This document shows positions 1 through 8,132 of a stretch of DNA of 64,000 nucleotides, piece after piece (positions within the stretch are counted from its first letter, which is position 1; every line of letters starts with the position of its first letter). Location: assembly GCA_964252015.1 (NCBI GenBank), contig CAXULW010000001.1:124001-188000 (forward strand), given 5' to 3'. The position numbers were made by a program, and so were the translations under genes. Source of the stretch: CAXSBR01 sp964252015 (GTDB lineage Bacteria; Actinomycetota; Actinomycetes; Mycobacteriales; Jatrophihabitantaceae). A model generated the notes under the pieces. That model saw nothing but the letters and a program-made list of their open reading frames with translations, had not been told where the DNA came from and made no database searches.

Positions 1-105
1 GACGCGCCGCTCGTCGGCTCGGGCTGAGCCGGTTCGGCGGCGTTCGCATCTATCCTGGGGCTTTCGACCCGACCTGCCCCCGGCTGTTTAGGACTGCATC
101 GCACC
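1..105 (+). other. Upstream flank of pgsA
   Basis: A forward frame closes at a TGA at 25-27 and could be the last codons of a gene lying mostly outside the window; too little is visible to name it. A TANNNT-type -10 candidate (TATCCT, 51-56) lies about 50 bases before the pgsA start, with no convincing -35 box. Nothing else is recognisable. Confidence 0.3.
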
Positions 106-729
106 GTGCTGAACAACTACCGCGCCACCATCGGCAAGGCCGTCGCCCCCACCGGCCGGGCGCTGGTGCGTATGGGCGTGACCGCCGACGTCATCACGGT
201 GATCGGGACGGTGGGCGCCACCGCGTCGGCCCTGGTGTTCTTCCCGCGGGGGATGTGGTTCACCGGCGCGTTCCTGGTGTGGATGTTCGTGATGCTCGAC
301 ATGGTCGACGGTGCGGTGGCCCGGGCGTCGGGGCGGTCGTCGAAGTTCGGGGCGCTGCTCGACTCGTGCTGCGACCGGGTGGCCGACGCGGCCATCTTCG
401 GCGGCCTGGCCTGGTACTTCGCCCGCCACGACCATCCGAGCCTGCTGGCCGCGGCGTTGCTGTGCCTGGTGCTCGGATCGCTCACGTCCTACATCCGGGC
501 TCGGGCCGAGGGTCTCGGCATGACCGCGTCGGTGGGTTTCGCGGAACGGGCGGAGCGGCTGATCATCGTGCTCGTCGGCACCGGCGTCAGCGGTTCCTTC
601 CTGCACATCCGGTACGCGCAGGACGTGTCGTTGTGGTTCCTGGTCGCCGCATCGACGGTGACGGTAGCCCAGCGCATCGCCACGGTGTGGAAGCAGTCGA
701 AGCTTCTCGAATCCGCCGCTCGAACGTGA
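106..729 (+). CDS. pgsA: CDP-alcohol phosphatidyltransferase, probable phosphatidylinositol phosphate synthase
   Basis: Membrane enzyme of 207 aa expected to join CDP-diacylglycerol and inositol 1-phosphate, the first committed step to phosphatidylinositol and PI mannosides. The full CDP-alcohol phosphotransferase signature is visible: D65-x2-D68-G69-x2-A72-R73-x8-G82-x3-D86-x3-D90, whose aspartates bind the metal pair. Several hydrophobic stretches flank it. The GTG start gives the usual length for this family. The stop overlaps the next start by 4 bases (GTGA), so it is coupled to the acyltransferase and pimA. Assignment to the inositol-phosphate branch rather than phosphatidylglycerol-phosphate synthesis rests on these neighbours. 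Confidence 0.9.
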   Translation: MLNNYRATIGKAVAPTGRALVRMGVTADVITVIGTVGATASALVFFPRGMWFTGAFLVWMFVMLDMVDGAVARASGRSSKFGALLDSCCDRVADAAIFGGLAWYFARHDHPSLLAAALLCLVLGSLTSYIRARAEGLGMTASVGFAERAERLIIVLVGTGVSGSFLHIRYAQDVSLWFLVAASTVTVAQRIATVWKQSKLLESAART

Positions 730-1679
730 CCGCAGTGCTGGGGATCGGGCGTTCGGCTTCGACCGCCCGGGACCGCCTGATCGACCTCGGCTACGCCGCC
801 GGGTGGCGCGGCGTGCGAGCGCTGCCGGCGCCGGTGGCGGCGGCCACCTTTCGACGCGCGGCCGACGTCGGCGCCCGGCGCGGTGGCCGCGGAGTTCGCC
901 AGCTACGGGTCAACCTGCGCCGCGTCGTCGGCCCGGACCCGTCCGAATCGGAGCTGGACGACCTGGTGCGCGCCTCGCTGCGGTCCTACGCGCGGTACTG
1001 GATGGAGACGTTCCGGCTGCCGAGCATGCCGGTCGGGTCGATCCTGCCCCGGGTCGACACCGACGGCGCCGAGCACATCGACGCGGCGATGGCGGCCGGG
1101 CGCGGGGTCATTTTGGCCCTGCCGCACAGTGGCAACTGGGACGTGGCCGCTATCTGGCTCGTCGCCCACGGACTGCCGTTCACCACGGTGGCCGAGCGGC
1201 TGCAGCCCGAGTCGTTGTTCGACCGGTTCGTCCGCTTCCGGGAGAGCCTGGGCATGGAGATCATCCCGCTCAGCGGTGGTGCGCGGGCGCCCAGCACGGT
1301 GCTCACCGAACGCCTTCAGGCCGGCGGTTGCGTCTGCCTGCTGGCCGACCGCGACCTCGGCGCGTCGGGGGTGCCGGTCGACTTCTTCGGCGAGGCGACG
1401 CGGATGCCCCCCGGGCCGGCGTTGCTGGCCGCGACGACCGGTGCCGCGTTGCTCCCGGTGAGCCTGCACTTCACCCCCGACGGCTGGGGACAGTGGATCG
1501 GTGCGTCGATCGCCCTGCGCGGCGATCGACTGCGCGAGCGGGTGGCCGGCGCGACCCAGACGTTGGCCGACACGTTTGCCCAACGCATCTCGGCCCACCC
1601 GGCGGACTGGCACATGCTGCAGAAGCTGTGGTTGGCCGACCTGGACCCGGCCCGGCTCACGGCGAGGACCCTCCCGTGA
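726..1679 (+). CDS. patA: Phosphatidylinositol mannoside acyltransferase
   Basis: Lysophospholipid-acyltransferase (HtrB/LpxL-like) family protein of 317 aa, expected to acylate the mannose of PIM at the inner face of the membrane. The catalytic H-x4-D motif is HSGNWD, H134 to D139. The frame is open upstream to 255, but only the GTG at 726, inside the pgsA stop (GTGA), gives normal length and family-like N-terminal sequence. It overlaps pimA by 4 bases, so pgsA-patA-pimA look translationally coupled, the same order as in mycobacteria. Function is inferred from family and context. Confidence 0.88.
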   Translation: MTAVLGIGRSASTARDRLIDLGYAAGWRGVRALPAPVAAATFRRAADVGARRGGRGVRQLRVNLRRVVGPDPSESELDDLVRASLRSYARYWMETFRLPSMPVGSILPRVDTDGAEHIDAAMAAGRGVILALPHSGNWDVAAIWLVAHGLPFTTVAERLQPESLFDRFVRFRESLGMEIIPLSGGARAPSTVLTERLQAGGCVCLLADRDLGASGVPVDFFGEATRMPPGPALLAATTGAALLPVSLHFTPDGWGQWIGASIALRGDRLRERVAGATQTLADTFAQRISAHPADWHMLQKLWLADLDPARLTARTLP

Positions 1680-2917
1680 CGACGCACATGCCAAGTTCGC
1701 AAGCTCTGCGGGTTGGCATGGTCTGCCCGTACTCATGGAACATCCCCGGCGGTGTACAGGCCCACGTCCGGGACCTGGCCGAAGCCCTGCTCGCGATGGG
1801 TCATCACGTATCGGTGCTGGCGCCGGGGGAGGAGGATTCGCCCGATTTGCCGGCCTATGTGGTTGCCGCGGGAAAGGCCGTGCCCATTCCGTACAACGGG
1901 TCCGTGGCCCGGCTGCAGTTCGGACTGGTGTCGGCGGCCCGGGTCCGGCGGTGGCTGCGCGACGGCGAGTTCGACGTGGTCCACGTGCACGAACCCGCGC
2001 CGCCGAGCCTGTCGCTGCTCACCCTGATCCTGCACAACGGGCCGATCGTGGCCACCTTCCACGCCGCGGCCAACCGGTCGCGCATCCTCGGCATGTCCGA
2101 TGCCGTGCTGCAGCCGTTCCTGGAGAAGCTGGCCGGGCGGATCGCCGTGTCCGACGCGGCCCGCAAGATGATCGTCGAGCATCTCGATGCCGACGCGGTC
2201 GTCATCCCCAACGGGGTGGCCGTCGGCCGGTTCGCCGAAGCGCAACCGCTGCCGGGTTACCCGCGCCCGGGCGGGACGGTCGGCTTCGTCGGTCGTTACG
2301 ACGAGCCGCGCAAGGGCATGGACGTCCTGATCGCCGCCCTGGACCTGCTCGCACCCGAGCGGCCCGAGCTTCGCCTGGTGCTGGCCGGACGCGGCGACGC
2401 CGAGCAGTTCCGGTCCCGGCTTCCCCGCACGCTCGCCGACCGTGTCGACCTCCGCGGACAGGTCACCGAGGCCGACAAGGCCCGCCTGTTGCACAGCATC
2501 GACGTCTACTGCGCCCCCAACATCGGCCGCGAGAGTTTCGGCATCATCCTGCTCGAGGCGATGGCGGCGGGCGCTCCGGTGGTGGCCAGCGACCTGGAGG
2601 CCTTCCGGCAGGTGCTCTCCACCCCCGAGGGGTCGGCCGGCGTGCTGTTCGAGACCGGGTCGGCGCGGGCGCTGGCCAGCGAACTCGAGCGCCTCCTGGA
2701 CGATCCGGACGCGCGCGCGCAGTACCGGGCCGGCGGTGCCCGCGCCGTGCTGCCCTACGACTGGGCGGTGGTGGCTCACCAGGTGGTTCGCGTGTACGAG
2801 CTGGCGCTCGGTGGCACGGGGGTGCTGACCGCTCGCGCCGACGGTGCCGACAGCGCGGACGTGGACAAGCCCGGCCCGATGGCGCGGATGGCCAAACGCC
2901 TGCGCGACAGTAGCTAG
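1676..2917 (+). CDS. pimA: Phosphatidylinositol alpha-mannosyltransferase
   Basis: GT4 glycosyltransferase of 413 aa that should transfer the first mannose from GDP-mannose to phosphatidylinositol. The N-terminal Rossmann domain has the glycine-rich acceptor loop (NIPGGVQAHV, near residue 23), and the C-terminal domain has the EX7E sugar-nucleotide motif, E286 and E294 in ESFGIILLE. The GTG at 1676 overlaps the patA stop (GTGA); an ATG 12 bases later (1688) is an alternative. The frame extends far upstream of 1676, but that part is out-of-frame patA sequence. Residues after about 385 form a variable hydrophilic tail. Confidence 0.9.
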   Translation: MTTHMPSSQALRVGMVCPYSWNIPGGVQAHVRDLAEALLAMGHHVSVLAPGEEDSPDLPAYVVAAGKAVPIPYNGSVARLQFGLVSAARVRRWLRDGEFDVVHVHEPAPPSLSLLTLILHNGPIVATFHAAANRSRILGMSDAVLQPFLEKLAGRIAVSDAARKMIVEHLDADAVVIPNGVAVGRFAEAQPLPGYPRPGGTVGFVGRYDEPRKGMDVLIAALDLLAPERPELRLVLAGRGDAEQFRSRLPRTLADRVDLRGQVTEADKARLLHSIDVYCAPNIGRESFGIILLEAMAAGAPVVASDLEAFRQVLSTPEGSAGVLFETGSARALASELERLLDDPDARAQYRAGGARAVLPYDWAVVAHQVVRVYELALGGTGVLTARADGADSADVDKPGPMARMAKRLRDSS

Positions 2918-2921
2918 AGCC

Positions 2922-3473
2922 GTGCTGTCACTCGGCTGGGTGGTTCTCTACGTCGTCCTGGCCGCGGCGATCACGTCCTGGGTGACGTTCACAGCGACCC
3001 GGTTGGATCGTCTGCACGCCCGGGTGGACGCCGCGCAGGCCGCACTGGACGCCCAGCTCGTCCGCCGGGCCGCCGCGGTTGCCCGGGTGGCCGCTGTGGC
3101 CGCAGCGGACCTCGAGCCGCAGCTCAGCACCGCGTTGGCCGCCGAGGCCGCGGCTGCGCTGGCTGCCGGCCCGGCCGAGCGCGAACCCACCGAAAACGCC
3201 CTCGGCCGGGTGGCGAACCAGTTGGCTGACGTCACCCCCACGCTGCCCCCGAAGTATGCCGGCGACCTGCACGAGGTGGCCGAATCAGCGCTGCGGGTCA
3301 TCATCGCCCGGCGTTTCTACAACGATGCGGTGCGCGACACGCGGGCGTTACGCAGCCGACGAATGCCGCGGTGGCTCAGACTGGCCGGGCACCGTGCGGC
3401 ACCACAGTTCTTCGACATTGACGACGCGACCCGCTGGTCGTCGTCGGTCCCACTTTCCGGAGGTCATCCGTGA
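2922..3473 (+). CDS. LemA-like membrane protein
   Basis: Protein of 183 aa with one N-terminal membrane helix (about residues 3-24), then an alanine-rich helical region. I read it as a divergent LemA-family protein: after the helix comes the AxLDAQLxRRAAxVxxV pattern that resembles the LemA AWxxIDVQLxRRxxLIPxLV segment, and near the end RRFYNDAVRDTRALR and a final FFDIDD match the LemA YNDAVxxYN and FFE features. The GTG at 2922 directly follows pimA. It overlaps the DUF3048 start by 4 bases. The role of LemA proteins is unclear, and no enzymatic function should be assumed. Confidence 0.6.
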   Translation: MLSLGWVVLYVVLAAAITSWVTFTATRLDRLHARVDAAQAALDAQLVRRAAAVARVAAVAAADLEPQLSTALAAEAAAALAAGPAEREPTENALGRVANQLADVTPTLPPKYAGDLHEVAESALRVIIARRFYNDAVRDTRALRSRRMPRWLRLAGHRAAPQFFDIDDATRWSSSVPLSGGHP

Positions 3474-4546
3474 ACACCCGTGTGCGTGGCGCGCTGTCCA
3501 TTGGGGCCGCGGTGCTGGCCGTCGTCAGCGTCACCGCCGGTTGTTCCGGCGGCAAGAAGAAGGTGCCCCAGACGGTCCTGCCGACGGCGTCGACGACGGC
3601 GCCCACCACGTCGCATACGGCGACCAAACCGAGTCCCAAGCCCACGGCGACACCCGCGGCTGCTGCGCCGGCGGTGAATCCGCTCACCGGCGGCAAACCG
3701 GTGGCCGGGCCGCTCATTGCCGTCAAGATCGACGACACCGGCCCGGGTCGCCCGCAGGTCAACATCGACCAGGCCGACGTGGTGTACATCGAGGAGGTCG
3801 AAGGCGGGTTGGATCGGCTGATCGGCCTGTTCGACACGCACAAGCCGGTCGTCGGGTACGTGCGCAGTATCCGGCTCAGCGACCCGGAACTACTGCTGCA
3901 GTACGGGCGGATCCTCCTGGTCGCCTCCGGCGGCTCCCGTCCGTCGCTGCGGGTGCTGGCCAAGTCCAAGCTGCCGTCGTGGCTGCAGGACAAGGGCCAC
4001 GCCTACTTCCGTCGCGCCCCGCACTCCGGGGACCACGGTTACATCAACCTGACCCTCGACCTGGCCAAGCTGACCAAGGCGGTCAAGACCGCCGCGGCGC
4101 GGACTGGGTTCGTGTGGAACGCCAAGCCCGCCGGGGTAAGCGCATTGCCCCGGGCCGCGAACATCACGACCCGGGTGGGCAAGCAGACGGTCCAGTTCGT
4201 CTACGACTACAAGACCCGGCGCTACATCCGGCTGATCGGCGGGGTGAAGCAGCACGCTGCGGACGGCCGGCTCATCACCACGGCCAACGTGATCGTGCAG
4301 GAGTGCAGGGTGACCAGCACCTCGGCCCGTGACGTCAACGGCTCGCCCCAGCAGTTCACCCATTCGATCGGCAAGGGCAAGGCCTACGTGTTCCGCAACG
4401 GCCGCGAGTACGTCGGAACGTGGTCGCGGGCCTCGGTCACCGCGCCGACGATCTTCCGCGACGCGAAAGGCGTGCAGATCACGCTGAACCCGGGTGGCGT
4501 GTGGATCGCGCTGTCCCGGCCCAACACCGCCGTCACCACGAAGTAG
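3470..4546 (+). CDS. DUF3048 (YerB-like) lipoprotein
   Basis: Exported protein of 358 aa. A signal peptide ends in the lipobox VTAGC with the acylated cysteine at 25, followed by a Thr/Pro/Ala-rich linker (about 30-70) and the DUF3048 domain (starting NPLTGGKPVAGPLIAVKIDD, including YVRSIRLSDPE and HSGDHGYINLTLDL). DUF3048 proteins are surface lipoproteins of unknown biochemical role. The GTG start overlaps the LemA-like stop, so it is probably co-transcribed with the PIM genes. Confidence 0.8.
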   Translation: MNTRVRGALSIGAAVLAVVSVTAGCSGGKKKVPQTVLPTASTTAPTTSHTATKPSPKPTATPAAAAPAVNPLTGGKPVAGPLIAVKIDDTGPGRPQVNIDQADVVYIEEVEGGLDRLIGLFDTHKPVVGYVRSIRLSDPELLLQYGRILLVASGGSRPSLRVLAKSKLPSWLQDKGHAYFRRAPHSGDHGYINLTLDLAKLTKAVKTAAARTGFVWNAKPAGVSALPRAANITTRVGKQTVQFVYDYKTRRYIRLIGGVKQHAADGRLITTANVIVQECRVTSTSARDVNGSPQQFTHSIGKGKAYVFRNGREYVGTWSRASVTAPTIFRDAKGVQITLNPGGVWIALSRPNTAVTTK

Positions 4547-4604
4547 GACCGCGCTGGGCCGGACGTCAGAGCGGGTCAGCTGCTCCGGTGTCCGGTCGGG
4601 GCCG

Positions 4605-4610
4605 TAGAAT
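4605..4610 (+). promoter_or_regulatory. Candidate -10 box for leaderless pdxS
   Basis: TAGAAT followed by exactly seven bases and the pdxS ATG. With the usual spacing, transcription would begin at or one base before the A of the ATG, so the mRNA would be leaderless. No Shine-Dalgarno sequence precedes the ATG, which agrees. No good -35 hexamer is visible. Confidence 0.5.
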
Positions 4611-4617
4611 TGCGCCT

Positions 4618-5535
4618 ATGTCCAGCGAAACCAACAGTGGCCTCACCTTCGAACCCGGCACCGGAACCGCCCGCGTCAAGCGCGGTATGGCCGAAATGCT
4701 CAAGGGCGGCGTCATCATGGACGTCGTCACCGCTGAGCAGGCCAAGATCGCCGAGGACGCCGGCGCGGTCGCCGTGATGGCGCTCGAGCGCGTGCCGGCC
4801 GACATCCGGGCCGAGGGCGGCGTGTCGCGGATGAGCGACCCGGACATGATCGACGACATCATCGCCACCGTCTCGATCCCGGTCATGGCCAAGGCGCGGA
4901 TCGGGCATTTCGTCGAGGCGCGAGTGCTGCAATCCCTTGGCGTGGACTACGTCGACGAGTCCGAGGTGCTCACCCCGGCCGACTACACCAACCACATCGA
5001 CAAGTGGGCTTTCACCGTCCCGTTCGTCTGCGGGGCCACCAACCTCGGCGAGGCGCTGCGCCGGATCAACGAGGGCGCGGCGATGATCCGCTCCAAGGGC
5101 GAGGCCGGTACCGGCGACGTCTCCAACGCCACCACCCACATGCGCAAGATCCGCGGCGAGATCCGGCGGCTGTCGTCCATGAGCCCCGACGAGCTCTACG
5201 TGGCGGCCAAGGAACTGCAGGCCCCTTACGACCTGGTGGCCGAAGTGGCCGAGCGGGGAGCGCTGCCGGTCGTGCTGTTCACCGCCGGCGGCATCGCCAC
5301 GCCCGCCGACGCCGCGATGATGATGGAACTCGGCGCGGACGGTGTTTTCGTCGGTTCCGGCATCTTCAAGTCGGGTAACCCGCAGCAGCGCGCCGAAGCG
5401 ATCGTCAAGGCCACCACGTTCCACGACGACCCCGACGTGATCGCCAAGGTGTCGCGCGGTCTCGGCGAAGCCATGGTCGGCATCAACGTCGAGTCCCTGC
5501 CCCAGGACCACCGGTTGGCCGACCGCGGCTGGTAA
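4618..5535 (+). CDS. pdxS: Pyridoxal 5'-phosphate synthase, lyase subunit
   Basis: Makes PLP from ribose 5-phosphate, glyceraldehyde 3-phosphate and ammonia supplied by PdxT, within a 12+12 cytosolic complex. At 305 aa it has family length. The two lysines that carry the covalent intermediates are visible: K92 in VMAKARIGHF and K160 in RSKGEAGTG (K81 and K149 in the Bacillus numbering I recall). The phosphate-binding GGIATPADAAMMMELGADGV segment is near the C-terminus. The ATG at 4618 gives the family start. Unusually, the partner gene pdxT is about 10.3 kb downstream rather than adjacent. Confidence 0.96.
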   Translation: MSSETNSGLTFEPGTGTARVKRGMAEMLKGGVIMDVVTAEQAKIAEDAGAVAVMALERVPADIRAEGGVSRMSDPDMIDDIIATVSIPVMAKARIGHFVEARVLQSLGVDYVDESEVLTPADYTNHIDKWAFTVPFVCGATNLGEALRRINEGAAMIRSKGEAGTGDVSNATTHMRKIRGEIRRLSSMSPDELYVAAKELQAPYDLVAEVAERGALPVVLFTAGGIATPADAAMMMELGADGVFVGSGIFKSGNPQQRAEAIVKATTFHDDPDVIAKVSRGLGEAMVGINVESLPQDHRLADRGW

Positions 5536-5839
5536 AGCGAGCTGAACGCGCAGCCTCAAATCGAATACGTGGCCGGACTGATGGGTTGATCTTTGGTTGG
5601 TTTAGCTCCCCGTTAGTGGTTGGACCGGGGCACGTGCGCGGGCACGTGCAGCATCGCTCGGAGTTGTGGTCGGGCTAGGCGCCATCTGCACGCCAGCCAG
5701 TGTCGAAGTGCGCCAGATGACAAGGCAGGTTAACCTTTTCGCATCCGGTTCCGGGGGACTCGGCCGTCCAACGCTGCCCCGCTCACGCCGATATTCACGT
5801 GCCTGGGCGCGCGTCATTTCCACCAAGCGGAGCCGTGAA
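5536..5839 (+). other. Intergenic region, AT-rich for this genome
   Basis: About 300 bases with no supported gene. The stretch near 5585-5625 is rich in T and A compared with its surroundings. Two copies of the self-complementary octamer GCACGTGC lie 12 bases apart at about 5630-5650 and could be a regulator site. It forms the left edge of the block inserted between pdxS and pdxT. No tRNA was seen. Confidence 0.4.
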
Positions 5840-6370
5840 ATGTCGAATTATCCCGAATCGAATCAACCGCTCGGTTATCCACCGCCGCCATCAGGTGCGC
5901 CGTGGCCGTCCGGTCCGGTAGGCCCTGGTTACGGCGGCGCGATCGCGATCGGTTACGCACCGCCTGGCATGTATTTTGATCCGGCCAGCCAGCTCATGCT
6001 CCCGGCGGGAACCCAACTCGCCGGCGTCGGCCGACGTATCGGCGCTTTCTTCCTGTCTATTGTGCTGTCCATCGTGACGCTAGGCATCGGCTATGTGATA
6101 TGGGGCCTCATTGTCTGGGGTCGTGGCCAGACTCCGTCCCTGCAAGTGCTCGGCATGCGTGTGTGGCGCCCGGAAAGCGGGAAAACTGCCTCGTTCGGGT
6201 ACATGGCTTTACGGGAAATTGTGGGTCGCTTCGTCGACGGAATTCTTAGCATAATCACGCTGGCTATCTCGTTCATCATGATGCTCGCGGCCAAGGATCG
6301 AAAGTGTCTGCACGACCTCATCGCCGGGACAGTTGTCCTCCACGACCCGAACAAAGTGCTCCGGCATTGA
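5840..6370 (+). CDS. RDD-family membrane protein (first of two)
   Basis: Protein of 176 aa: a Pro/Gly/Tyr-rich cytosolic N-terminus (about 1-60), then an RDD domain with membrane helices at about 70-95 and 130-155. The family residues appear as GVGRRIGAFF (the usual RxxA/D helix), QTPSLQVLGMRVWR and DRKCLHDLIAGTVV. RDD proteins are small integral membrane proteins, some linked to ion transport; the substrate is unknown. The ATG has a GGAG seven bases upstream. Base composition is clearly lower in GC than the flanks (codons such as AAT, ATT, TCT), which suggests a different origin. Confidence 0.8.
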   Translation: MSNYPESNQPLGYPPPPSGAPWPSGPVGPGYGGAIAIGYAPPGMYFDPASQLMLPAGTQLAGVGRRIGAFFLSIVLSIVTLGIGYVIWGLIVWGRGQTPSLQVLGMRVWRPESGKTASFGYMALREIVGRFVDGILSIITLAISFIMMLAAKDRKCLHDLIAGTVVLHDPNKVLRH

Positions 6371-7473
6371 CCGATGGCACGGCGCGGGACCCGGCATTTC
6401 CGCCCAACGCCGCGAGCGGCGCGCCCACCCTGCCGCCCGGGCACGGCCCACCCCCGTATGGCCCGGAGCAGTACGGCCCACCCCCGTACGGCCCACAGCA
6501 ATACGGACCGCCGCAGTACGGACCGCCGCAGTACGGACCGCCGCAGTACGCACCACTGGAGTACGGCCCACAGCAGTACGGCCTACCACCGGGATACCAG
6601 CCACCGTGGGCCGCGCCGCGCCCGGGCTGCATACCGCTGCGCCCGCTCGGGGTCAGCGACATCCTCGATGGCAGCTTCCGGGTGATGCGGCGAAACCCCC
6701 GGGCCACGCTGGGGCTGTCGGCGGTGGTCGCGGTCGTGCAGGCCGGGGTGCTCGCGGTCTTCGAGTGGGTGGCCAACAGCCAAATCGGTGAGTCGGCGCC
6801 TGAATCCAACGACGGTGCGCAGTCGTTCGACTCGGGCAGTGCCATCGGCGTTCTCTCGGGCGCGTTCAGCCTGCTGGTTCTCGCTGCCGTGTTCGGCGCC
6901 ATCCTGACCGGGATGCTCACCCTGGTCATCACCGACGACGTGCTGGGGCATCGAACGCCTTTGGGTGCGCTGTGGACACGGGTTCGCCCACGGTTGCCCC
7001 GGCTGATCGGCCTGTCCTTTCTGATCGGCCTGCTCCAGTTGCTCGGCCTGTGCCTGTTCGTCGCCCCGGGTATCTGGCTCTGGGGCATCTGGGCCGTAGC
7101 CGTGCCGGCGTTCATGGTCGAAGATCTCGGCGCCGTCGCCGCGATGCGCCGTTCGCGGGATCTGGTCCGCGGAACGTTCTGGCGCGTCTGGGGCATCCGT
7201 GTCCTCGGCGTGATCGTGGTGGGAGTGATCAGCGCCATCCTTGGCGTCCCGTTCAAGGTGATCGGCGCGGTGTTCGGCGGTTCGGAGTCCGGCGTCGGCC
7301 TCCCGATCGCCTACGTCCTGCTCACATCCGTAGGTTCAATCTTGAGCATGACTTTCACCGCTCCGCTTCGCGCCGGCATCGACGCCTTGCTCTACATCGA
7401 CCTGCGAATGCGTAAGGAGGGCCTCGACATCGTGTTGCAAGAGCGGGCCGCCCGAGGTGCCACTGCCAGATGA
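6367..7473 (+). CDS. Multi-pass membrane protein, GPDPase-membrane-domain-like, with QYGPP repeats
   Basis: About 368 aa. Residues 1-85 are low complexity, dominated by QYGPP-type pentapeptides; from the RPLGVSDILDGSFRVMRRNP segment (about 95) onward there are about five to six membrane helices. That segment is typical of actinobacterial proteins related to the membrane domain of glycerophosphodiester phosphodiesterases (PF10110-like); no catalytic domain is attached. I place the start at TTG 6367, which overlaps the RDD stop (TTGA); a GTG at 6304 in the same frame is possible. Next to DUF4129-DUF4350-MoxR it is probably a membrane component of that system. Confidence 0.68.
   Translation: MTDGTARDPAFPPNAASGAPTLPPGHGPPPYGPEQYGPPPYGPQQYGPPQYGPPQYGPPQYAPLEYGPQQYGLPPGYQPPWAAPRPGCIPLRPLGVSDILDGSFRVMRRNPRATLGLSAVVAVVQAGVLAVFEWVANSQIGESAPESNDGAQSFDSGSAIGVLSGAFSLLVLAAVFGAILTGMLTLVITDDVLGHRTPLGALWTRVRPRLPRLIGLSFLIGLLQLLGLCLFVAPGIWLWGIWAVAVPAFMVEDLGAVAAMRRSRDLVRGTFWRVWGIRVLGVIVVGVISAILGVPFKVIGAVFGGSESGVGLPIAYVLLTSVGSILSMTFTAPLRAGIDALLYIDLRMRKEGLDIVLQERAARGATAR
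6450..6590 (+). repeat. 15-bp repeats encoding QYGPP pentapeptides
   Basis: Near-identical 15-base units (cagtacggaccgccg and variants) repeat within the N-terminal coding region of the membrane protein, the last ones almost exact at about 6500-6550. They encode a Tyr/Pro/Gln/Gly-rich disordered segment and may vary in copy number between strains. Confidence 0.8.
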
Positions 7474-8132
7474 TCGGTTCCGTCGGGTCGGTGGTCCGGA
7501 TCTTGAGCGATCCCGTGTCGGGCCACGACGCCCGCCGGGCGGCGCAGCAGGAACTGAGCCGCCCCGAATACCATCGCGACGATCCGTCCGCGTTAACCCG
7601 CGCCACGGACTGGATTCTCGACCAGCTGGGCCGCTTGGGCGGCGCGTCCGTCGGCCAGTCGGCGCTCTTCGTCCTCGCCGTGATACTCGTCGCCGCCGTG
7701 CTGCTGATGATCGCCCGGGCGGGCCGGCCCGCGCGGGGGCATCGCCCGGCCACGGCGGGCGCGGATCCCCTGCGCCCGGCGACCTCGCGCGACCATGCCG
7801 AAGCGGCGGAAGAATTTGCCCGGAACGGCCAGTACGCGCAGGCGCTGCAGGAATGGCTGCGGGCAACGGTACGAACTCTGGAAGATCGCGGTGTTCTCAA
7901 TCCGCGGCCAGGACGCACCGCAGATGACATCGCCCGCACGGCCGGCGCCCAGTTGCCGCAGGCGGCGGTGGTACTGCGGACCGCAACAGACGCATTCGAC
8001 GCCATCTGGTTCGGCGCTCGCCCCGCTAACGCCGCCGACGCGGCCGCCGGACGCGATGCGGCCGTCGCGGTCGGGCTCGCGCGCATCCAGCCCGGACCCG
8101 TCGAGGCGCCCCAGTACGCGATACCGCAATGA
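7470..8132 (+). CDS. DUF4129-containing membrane protein
   Basis: Protein of 220 aa with a cytosolic or loop N-terminus, one strong membrane helix (about 66-85, SALFVLAVILVAAVLLMIA) and a C-terminal DUF4129 helical domain (about 105-215; AEEFARNGQYAQALQEWLRA and the closing FDAIWFG segment). DUF4129 is often fused to or beside transglutaminase-like and MoxR/DUF58 proteins; its function is unknown. It starts inside the stop of the preceding gene (ATGA) and ends inside the start of the next, so the four genes from 6367 to 9274 are tightly coupled. Confidence 0.78.
   Translation: MIGSVGSVVRILSDPVSGHDARRAAQQELSRPEYHRDDPSALTRATDWILDQLGRLGGASVGQSALFVLAVILVAAVLLMIARAGRPARGHRPATAGADPLRPATSRDHAEAAEEFARNGQYAQALQEWLRATVRTLEDRGVLNPRPGRTADDIARTAGAQLPQAAVVLRTATDAFDAIWFGARPANAADAAAGRDAAVAVGLARIQPGPVEAPQYAIPQ

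Noticed and set aside
255..725. N-terminal extension of the acyltransferase within pgsA
   Set aside because: The extension is pgsA read in another frame (Arg/Gly-rich), while GTG 726 in the pgsA stop gives the family N-terminus.
803..1675. N-terminal extension of pimA across patA
   Set aside because: Same reason: out-of-frame patA sequence, with the coupled GTG at 1676 fitting the family.
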